The notes under the pieces: model-generated
The model's input: only the letters and a program-made list of their open reading frames with translations
Database searches by the model: none
What the model was told of the DNA's origin: nothing
Translations under genes and position numbers: made by a program
Assembly (NCBI GenBank): GCA_934097015.1
Contig: CAKONF010000024.1
Coordinates: 1-18,415 of the forward strand
Direction: 5' to 3'
Source of the DNA: an uncultured Bacilli bacterium
GTDB lineage: Bacteria > Bacillota_I > Bacilli_A > RF39 > UBA660
DNA: 18,415 nucleotides
Shown: positions 13,919-18,415 of the stretch, in pieces
How the letters are laid out: every line of letters starts with the position of its first letter
Numbering within the stretch: position 1 is the stretch's first letter

Positions 13919-13945
13919 TATTTTATGTTATTTTTATAATTTAGT
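13919..13945 (-). promoter_or_regulatory. Sigma-K-type promoter of cotZ
   Basis: On the minus strand AC (13945-13944), a 16-bp spacer and CATAAAATA (13927-13919) fit the late mother-cell sigma-K consensus (AC, 16-17, CATAnnnTA). The start codon is 31 nt downstream with a good ribosome binding site. Coat genes are normally sigma-K or sigma-E dependent. Confidence 0.65.
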
Positions 13946-13970
13946 GATTTTATTTTTAACTATTTTATAG

Positions 13971-13976
13971 TATAAT
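13971..13976 (+). promoter_or_regulatory. -10 box upstream of the EIIB-like gene
   Basis: A perfect TATAAT 21 bp before the start codon; no convincing -35 box is seen. Confidence 0.45.
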
Positions 13977-13997
13977 GATAGTAGATGAGGTGATAAC

Positions 13998-14318
13998 ATG
14001 GCATGGCAATATATTTTAATTGCATTTGTATTATTAATAATATCTTTAGTGATAGTAAAATTAAATAAAAAGAATTTTAATTTAGAAATAAATAAATTAG
14101 TACAATATTTAGGTGGAAGAGATAATATATTGGATACTGAAGTTAATATGTCTAGATTAAAAGTGACTTTAAAAGATGTAAGTATAGTAGATAAAAATGC
14201 TATAGAAAAATTAGGTGCCAAAGGAATAGTTGAAGTAGATAATCAACTAAAAATAATTTTTGGAACTGATGCAGTTAAATTAAAAAAATATATAGCAGAC
14301 ATGAAACATAAGGGATAA
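13998..14318 (+). CDS. Membrane-anchored EIIB-like domain protein lacking the catalytic Cys
   Basis: A 106-aa protein. An N-terminal transmembrane helix (residues 4-21) and a KLNKKN linker are followed by a domain resembling the glucose-type PTS EIIB domain: YLGGRDNILDTEVNMSRLKVTLKD, then EKLGAKGIVEVDNQLKIIFG. In true EIIB proteins the motif reads DACITRLRV, and the Cys carries the phosphate; here that position is Asn50. It therefore cannot transfer phosphate in the usual way and may be a sensor or structural module. No EIIC or EIIA gene is nearby. The start is ATG 13998 after GAGGTGATA. A terminator follows. Confidence 0.8.
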   Translation: MAWQYILIAFVLLIISLVIVKLNKKNFNLEINKLVQYLGGRDNILDTEVNMSRLKVTLKDVSIVDKNAIEKLGAKGIVEVDNQLKIIFGTDAVKLKKYIADMKHKG

Positions 14319-14334
14319 TAATCTATCCTTTTTT
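14312..14334 (+). terminator. Intrinsic terminator after the EIIB-like gene
   Basis: GGATA (14313-14317) pairs with TATCC (14324-14328), then six Ts. Confidence 0.7.
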
Positions 14335-14336
14335 CG

Positions 14337-14365
14337 TTGACTTTTTTTATATAATATTTTAATAT
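14337..14365 (+). promoter_or_regulatory. Promoter of the 14382 gene
   Basis: TTGACT (14337-14342), 17-bp spacer, TAATAT (14360-14365). Confidence 0.7.
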
Positions 14366-14381
14366 TATTATAGGTGATAGT

Positions 14382-14951
14382 ATGAAAGATATAAGAATAA
14401 CTAAAGATGAAGAAAAAACAGTTAATATTATATTAATAATAACTAGTGTATTAACACTAGTGTTAGGATTATCATTCTTTTTTGATAAATATATTGAGTT
14501 CTTAGATGGTTGTGAAATATTTTATGTTGTTATGCTTTTATATTTTGGATTAGAATTTACAAATTATTTATTAACAAAAAAATATACAGGTATGCATCAT
14601 TTATATATATCACTTGCTTGTATAATATCAAGTGTTAGTGGACTTAAATATATGAATGAACCATCAAATTATGTAGTTGGATTAACTTTAATAGGGTGGA
14701 TAATAATAATGATAATTATAAAACTTATAAAAATAGAGGAATTAAGAAATAAATTAGATTCAAGAGTGTTTATAAATATATTTACTATGAGTTTATTTAT
14801 ATTATTAGGTTTCTTAGTTTCAACAAATGTTATATTAAAAATTACAAACGAGTGTTTAATATTAGGCTTTTTCTTTACTGCTAATGGAATATTTAATTTA
14901 GTAGAAATAATTAGTAATTTAAAATTAAAAAAGAATTTAACAGTTAAGTAA
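14382..14951 (+). CDS. Multi-pass membrane protein, DUF308/HdeD-like
   Basis: A 189-aa protein with about six hydrophobic segments (residues 13-32, 42-58, 68-85, 95-115, 128-146 and 153-172) after a charged N-terminus (KDIRITKDEEK). The paired-helix layout and the length resemble the DUF308/HdeD group of small membrane proteins, but no diagnostic motif makes that certain. The function is unknown. It is transcribed from its own promoter with ribosome binding site AGGTGA, and is followed by the independent T-box transcription unit. No sign of transfer or damage is visible. Confidence 0.65.
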   Translation: MKDIRITKDEEKTVNIILIITSVLTLVLGLSFFFDKYIEFLDGCEIFYVVMLLYFGLEFTNYLLTKKYTGMHHLYISLACIISSVSGLKYMNEPSNYVVGLTLIGWIIIMIIIKLIKIEELRNKLDSRVFINIFTMSLFILLGFLVSTNVILKITNECLILGFFFTANGIFNLVEIISNLKLKKNLTVK

Positions 14952-14969
14952 AAAATATTATTTTCTGTA

Positions 14970-14998
14970 TTGATTTATAGATTATCTAATGCTATAAT
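14970..14998 (+). promoter_or_regulatory. Promoter of the T-box/thrS operon
   Basis: TTGATT (14970-14975), 17-bp spacer, TATAAT (14993-14998). Confidence 0.85.
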
Positions 14999-15003
14999 AC
15001 TTA

Positions 15004-15200
15004 AGAAATCAGTGATAAAAGACATGGTTAATATATATTATTTGAAAGAGAGTTCATGTTTGGTGTAAATGAATAAATAACTATATTAATTACTACTTTT
15101 TAGAGGAATTAAAAATTCACGGCAAAAACCGTTATAAAAATTAAGTTAAATTAGGATGGTACCGCATAAAATATGCTCCTTTGTACTATCCTTTTATTTT
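15004..15200 (+). promoter_or_regulatory. T-box riboswitch, threonine-type
   Basis: A tRNA-sensing leader. The conserved T-box sequence AGGATGGTACCGC lies at 15153-15165; it would form the antiterminator by pairing with the uncharged tRNA acceptor end. The competing terminator pairs AGGATGGTAC (15153-15162) with GTACTATCCT (15183-15192), then Ts. Stem I shows the GTGATAAAAGA start, an AGAGAG AG-box (15046-15051) and TTGGTGTAAATG. Two ACT (Thr) triplets at 15092-15097 are candidate specifiers, consistent with thrS downstream. Transcription continues when tRNA-Thr is uncharged. Confidence 0.9.
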
Positions 15201-15211
15201 GGAGGAATTAT

Positions 15212-16132
15212 ATGGATATAAAAAGAATAATAGAAGATGTTTTTAAACGAAAAGAATTTAAAAAGTTAATAGAAAATTATAAAAAAGAAGAAATAGAAAA
15301 AATAAAAATTTATATAATGATTTATTTAATAATGACTAGAAGTGATAATTTGTTAGATAAATTCATGGTAGAATTAAAAAGTAAAATAGAAAGTGATATT
15401 GGTTTTATAAATTTTGATTATTGTGATTATGTAATAGATTTTATCTATAAAAATAAAGTATTAAATAATATTAATGAAGTATTAGTAAATTATATAGAGA
15501 ATGGATATTATTATTATGGATATAATAGTGTATTTTTAGATTTTATAAGAGAAAATGGATTATCTACTACAAAAAAGATGTGGAATGAAGATGAAATATT
15601 AGAAATAAAAAAAATATTTAATAAGAGAAAAATAAATGATATATTTGGATTATATATTTTTGGTAAAACACCTAATTGTTTATATTATAATTTAAATGAA
15701 GCTATATATAATGCTATTAATAGTCCAAGATGGTTTATGCATTTTACAACTGGTGGATATAATGTTAATGATAATTATTTTAAAAATGCCTATTTAAATA
15801 ATAATTATGATGAAATGTTGTACAATGTGAAAAAAATGTGTAGTGTAGGTAGATTAAATAAAGAGGAAACGAACATAATATTAGAATTTTTTAATAAATA
15901 TTATAAGATGTTTTGTATAAATAATAGTGCTGATGTGTTATTTATTAAAAAGAAAAGTTTAATAGATAAAGAATATGATTTTAATGATATAGAAGATTTA
16001 AAACAAATAAAAAAATGTATTAAATATTATTCTAAGGGGACAAAAATTTATGATGAAGATATAGATAAAAAAGATTTAATTTTTATAGATGATGGAATGG
16101 AGAAGAGTTATGGAAAATATAAAAGAAAATAA
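15212..16132 (+). CDS. Unknown protein under T-box control, upstream of thrS
   Basis: A 306-aa protein I do not recognise. It is Lys-, Asn- and Tyr-rich, without a signal peptide or clear transmembrane helix. Distinct stretches are LYIFGKTPNCLYYNLNEAIY (about residue 145), SPRWFMHFTTGGYN and KKMCSVGRLNKEE. The start is ATG 15212 behind GGAGG (15201-15205); the ATG at 15173 lies inside the T-box terminator and is not used. The stop overlaps the thrS start by 23 bp, so both are translated from the same threonine-regulated mRNA. That suggests a job connected to threonine or tRNA-Thr supply, or simply insertion of a gene behind the riboswitch. Confidence 0.75.
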   Translation: MDIKRIIEDVFKRKEFKKLIENYKKEEIEKIKIYIMIYLIMTRSDNLLDKFMVELKSKIESDIGFINFDYCDYVIDFIYKNKVLNNINEVLVNYIENGYYYYGYNSVFLDFIRENGLSTTKKMWNEDEILEIKKIFNKRKINDIFGLYIFGKTPNCLYYNLNEAIYNAINSPRWFMHFTTGGYNVNDNYFKNAYLNNNYDEMLYNVKKMCSVGRLNKEETNIILEFFNKYYKMFCINNSADVLFIKKKSLIDKEYDFNDIEDLKQIKKCIKYYSKGTKIYDEDIDKKDLIFIDDGMEKSYGKYKRK

Positions 16133-17876
16133 AGAATTAAATATTATGAATCATTCTTGTGCTCATTTAATGGCACAAGCAGTTAAGCATTTATATAAGG
16201 ATGCTAAGTTTTGGGTAGGACCAGTAATAAATGAAGGCTTTTATTATGATATTGATTTAGGTGATAAAGTAATTAAAGATGAAGATTTACCATTGATAGA
16301 AAGAGAAATGAAAAAAATTAGTAAAGATGGTAAAAGAATGGTTAGACATGAATTAACTAAAGATGAAGCATTAGAAATGTTTAAAGATGATCCATATAAA
16401 GTAGATTTGATAAATAATATGAATGAAGATGATACTGTTATAAGTTGTTATACACAAGGTGATTTTACAGATCTATGTCGTGGTCCACATGTTGAAACAG
16501 TAAAAGTATTAAAACATTTTAAATTGTTAAAACATAGTGGTGCTTATTATAAGGGAGATTCTAAAAATAAAGTATTACAAAGAATATATGGTGTTTGTTT
16601 TCCAACAGAAGAGGAATTAAATAATTATTTAAATGAACTTGAAGAAGCAAAGACAAGAGATCATAGAAAAATTGGTAAAGAAATGGAAATTTTTATGACT
16701 GATGAATTGGTTGGAGCAGGTATGCCTTTATGGCTTCCTAATGGAGCTTTAATTAGAAAACAGTTAGAAAATTATATATATGAAAAAGAACAAAAATTAG
16801 GATATAATCATGTTTATACTCCATGTGTAGGAACTGTTAATTTATATAAAACAAGTGGACATTGGGATCATTATAAAGAAAATATGTTTCCAATGATGAA
16901 GGTTGATGATGAAGAATTTGTACTTCGCCCTATGAATTGTCCTCATCATATGTTAGTTTATAAAAATAAATTACATTCTTATAGAGATTTACCAATAAGA
17001 ATAGGAGAGTTTGCAACTGATTTTAGATATGAAGCAAGTGGTGCTGTTAAGGGACTTGAAAGAGTTAGATGTATGTGTCAAAATGATGCTCACCTTTTTG
17101 TAAGACCAGATCAAATTGGTGAAGAATTTAAAAAAGTTGTTAAACTTATATTAGATGTTTATAAAGATTTTGGAATAGAAAATTATAAATTTAGATTGTC
17201 TTTAAGAGATAAGGAAGATAAAGAAAAGTATTTTGATGATGATGAAATGTGGGATACTGCTGAAAACAAATTAAGAGAAGTTTTAAATGATCTTGGCGTT
17301 CAGTATTTTGAAGCAGTGGGAGAAGCAGCATTTTACGGTCCTAAATTAGATGTAGAAGTAAAACCTGCTGTAGGACCAGAAATAACACTTTCTACTTGTC
17401 AATTAGATTTCTTACTTCCAAGAAGATTTGAACTTTCTTATATAGATAATAAGGGTGAGAAACAAATTCCTGTTGTACTTCATAGAGCAATATTTGGAAC
17501 TTTTGATAGATTTACTGCATTTATTATTGAAGAAACTAAGGGTAATTTCCCATTATGGTTAAGTCCAGTACAAGTAAATATTATACCTGTAAATAATGAA
17601 TATCATTTAGAATATGCAAATAGTATATATGAATTATTAAAAGAAAGTAATATTAGAGTTGAACTAGATGATAGGGAAGAAAAATTATCTTATAAAATGA
17701 GAGAAAGTCAAACAAAAAAAATACCTATTACTTTAATATTAGGTGATAATGAAAAGGATAATGAAACTATATCTTATAGATTGTTTGGATCTCGTGATAC
17801 AACAACAAAAACTAAACAAGAATTTGTAGATTTGTTAATTAAAACAATAAAGGATAAGGATAAAAATGTTGGATAG
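16110..17876 (+). CDS. thrS: Threonyl-tRNA synthetase without TGS domain
   Basis: A 588-aa class II synthetase that charges tRNA-Thr. The editing domain comes first, with HSCAHLMAQA (the HxxxH motif, about residues 16-25) and CRGPHV. The catalytic core follows: MNCPHHM (zinc Cys), the motif 2 region GEFATDFRYEASGAVKGLERVR, and motif 3 HRAIFGTFDRF. The anticodon-binding domain occupies about residues 480-588. The N-terminal TGS domain of about 60 residues found in most bacterial ThrRS is missing. The start ATG 16110 is set by GGAGAAG (16098-16104); the ATGs at 16089 and 16092 lack a ribosome binding site. It is controlled by the upstream T-box. Confidence 0.95.
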   Translation: MENIKENKELNIMNHSCAHLMAQAVKHLYKDAKFWVGPVINEGFYYDIDLGDKVIKDEDLPLIEREMKKISKDGKRMVRHELTKDEALEMFKDDPYKVDLINNMNEDDTVISCYTQGDFTDLCRGPHVETVKVLKHFKLLKHSGAYYKGDSKNKVLQRIYGVCFPTEEELNNYLNELEEAKTRDHRKIGKEMEIFMTDELVGAGMPLWLPNGALIRKQLENYIYEKEQKLGYNHVYTPCVGTVNLYKTSGHWDHYKENMFPMMKVDDEEFVLRPMNCPHHMLVYKNKLHSYRDLPIRIGEFATDFRYEASGAVKGLERVRCMCQNDAHLFVRPDQIGEEFKKVVKLILDVYKDFGIENYKFRLSLRDKEDKEKYFDDDEMWDTAENKLREVLNDLGVQYFEAVGEAAFYGPKLDVEVKPAVGPEITLSTCQLDFLLPRRFELSYIDNKGEKQIPVVLHRAIFGTFDRFTAFIIEETKGNFPLWLSPVQVNIIPVNNEYHLEYANSIYELLKESNIRVELDDREEKLSYKMRESQTKKIPITLILGDNEKDNETISYRLFGSRDTTTKTKQEFVDLLIKTIKDKDKNVG

Positions 17877-18240
17877 ATATACAATAATAAAATATTTAGA
17901 ATTTTTGTTTAACAATATAAATAATTTAAATTATGATGAATTTTATGACTATTTAAATAATTTAAAAATTAGTGTAATAGATTATAATATGCAAGATAAA
18001 ATTAATGAATTATATTATGAAATATTATTAAATGAAAATAATAAAAATATTTCAATACAAGATCAAATAGATACAGTAAATGATTTTTTAAATAATTTTA
18101 AAAATTATCTTATTACTTCTAAAAAATCAAGTAAAATATTTGAACTTAAATTATCTTTAATAGATTTATTATCAAAAGATTTATATAGTTTTCTATTACA
18201 ACATCAAAGTGTTAGAAATACTAAAAAAGGTTATAAATAA
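17866..18240 (+). CDS. Small unknown protein coupled to thrS
   Basis: A 124-aa protein of unknown function, predicted mostly helical and Asn/Leu/Tyr-rich, ending with a basic RNTKKGYK tail. It has no signal peptide or transmembrane helix and no recognised motif. ATG 17866 overlaps the thrS 3' end by 11 bp and has an AAGGATAAGGATA ribosome binding region. It is the last gene of the T-box operon, followed by a terminator. Confidence 0.7.
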   Translation: MLDRYTIIKYLEFLFNNINNLNYDEFYDYLNNLKISVIDYNMQDKINELYYEILLNENNKNISIQDQIDTVNDFLNNFKNYLITSKKSSKIFELKLSLIDLLSKDLYSFLLQHQSVRNTKKGYK

Positions 18241-18251
18241 AAAAATATAAA

Positions 18252-18289
18252 AAGTAATTAAAATACTATTGAATTTAATTACTTTTTTT
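18252..18289 (+). terminator. Terminator of the T-box/thrS operon
   Basis: AAGTAATTAAA (18252-18262) pairs with TTTAATTACTT (18274-18284), then Ts. Confidence 0.85.
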
Positions 18290-18407
18290 GATATAGTTTT
18301 ATTAAGGTAGAAATACCTAAAACAAATTTTCTATTCATAAAAAAGATAATATGAGACTTTATACTTCTCTCCCGACCTCGAAATTTTGTTCGGGGGGGGG
18401 GTATAAA
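18288..18407 (+). repeat. Structured poly-G leader repeat, copy 2
   Basis: A direct repeat of 87-200. The first 45 nt are nearly identical except for the tetraloop (GAAA, 18310-18313). The second hairpin is CCTCGAA (18376-18382) with TTCGGGG (18389-18395), outer CCC at 18371-18373, then 10 G in total (18392-18401) and TATAAA. The gene it would precede lies outside the window. Confidence 0.7.
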
Positions 18408-18415
18408 CAAGAAGT

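Noticed and set aside
13745..13939. Plus-strand ORF of 64 codons opposite the cotZ N-terminal part
   Set aside because: It lies wholly over the minus-strand coat gene and its promoter, has no ribosome binding site, and its composition is that of a shadow frame.
15173..15211. Upstream start of the 306-aa protein
   Set aside because: ATG 15173 is inside the T-box terminator hairpin; GGAGG supports ATG 15212.
1..18415. CRISPR arrays, tRNA or rRNA genes
   Set aside because: No regularly spaced repeats, tRNA cloverleaf or rRNA sequence seen.

Overview
The window is AT-rich DNA from a low-GC Gram-positive bacterium. The gene content (HU, ribosomal protein L19, Obg, a threonyl-tRNA synthetase behind a T-box, a SpoVB-type flippase, YlbD/YlbE-like proteins and a CotY/CotZ coat protein) points to an endospore-forming or recently spore-forming member of the Bacilli, probably an uncultured gut lineage. 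TGG encodes Trp and no conserved gene has an internal TGA, so the standard bacterial code applies.

Layout. 1-830: a structured poly-G repeat followed by a short surface-protein-like ORF. 852-3148: an rRNA-type methyltransferase, then a sigma-70-like factor with a near-perfect promoter, then ylbD- and ylbE-like genes. 3153-4436 (minus): a spoVB-like flippase behind a sigma-E-like promoter. 4635-8992 (plus): hup, an acidic membrane-anchored protein, rplS with a structured leader, a degenerate PfkB-type protein coupled to a small Smr-domain protein, and obg. 9161-13887: a spore coat gene split in two by a mobile element. 13998-14951: a membrane-anchored EIIB-like protein and a membrane protein. 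14970-18240: a T-box operon with an unknown 306-aa protein, a ThrRS lacking the TGS domain, and a small unknown protein. 18252-18415: a terminator and a second copy of the poly-G repeat.

Main result. The minus-strand fragments at 13735-13887 and 9161-9460 are the N- and C-terminal parts of one CotY/CotZ-family gene. Between them lies a 4,277-bp element with a complete large serine recombinase. Joining the flanks at a shared GG dinucleotide (9459-9460 and 13736-13737) restores an uninterrupted 149-codon frame. The element ends, joined as a circle, form a symmetric 52-bp attP-like site with perfect 11-bp inverted arms centred exactly on that GG. A good sigma-K-type promoter and ribosome binding site precede the N-terminal part, and a terminator follows the C-terminal part. 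This is the architecture of a developmentally excised intervening element, like skin in sigK or SP-beta in spsM, here in a coat gene and in a very small element. The element also carries an XRE regulator, a RhuM-Fic (Doc-like) protein and several tiny or decayed ORFs that could include a directionality factor.

The recombinase and cotZ halves are intact while some of the element's other cargo is broken. That fits selection for excision, but excision itself cannot be shown from one sequence.
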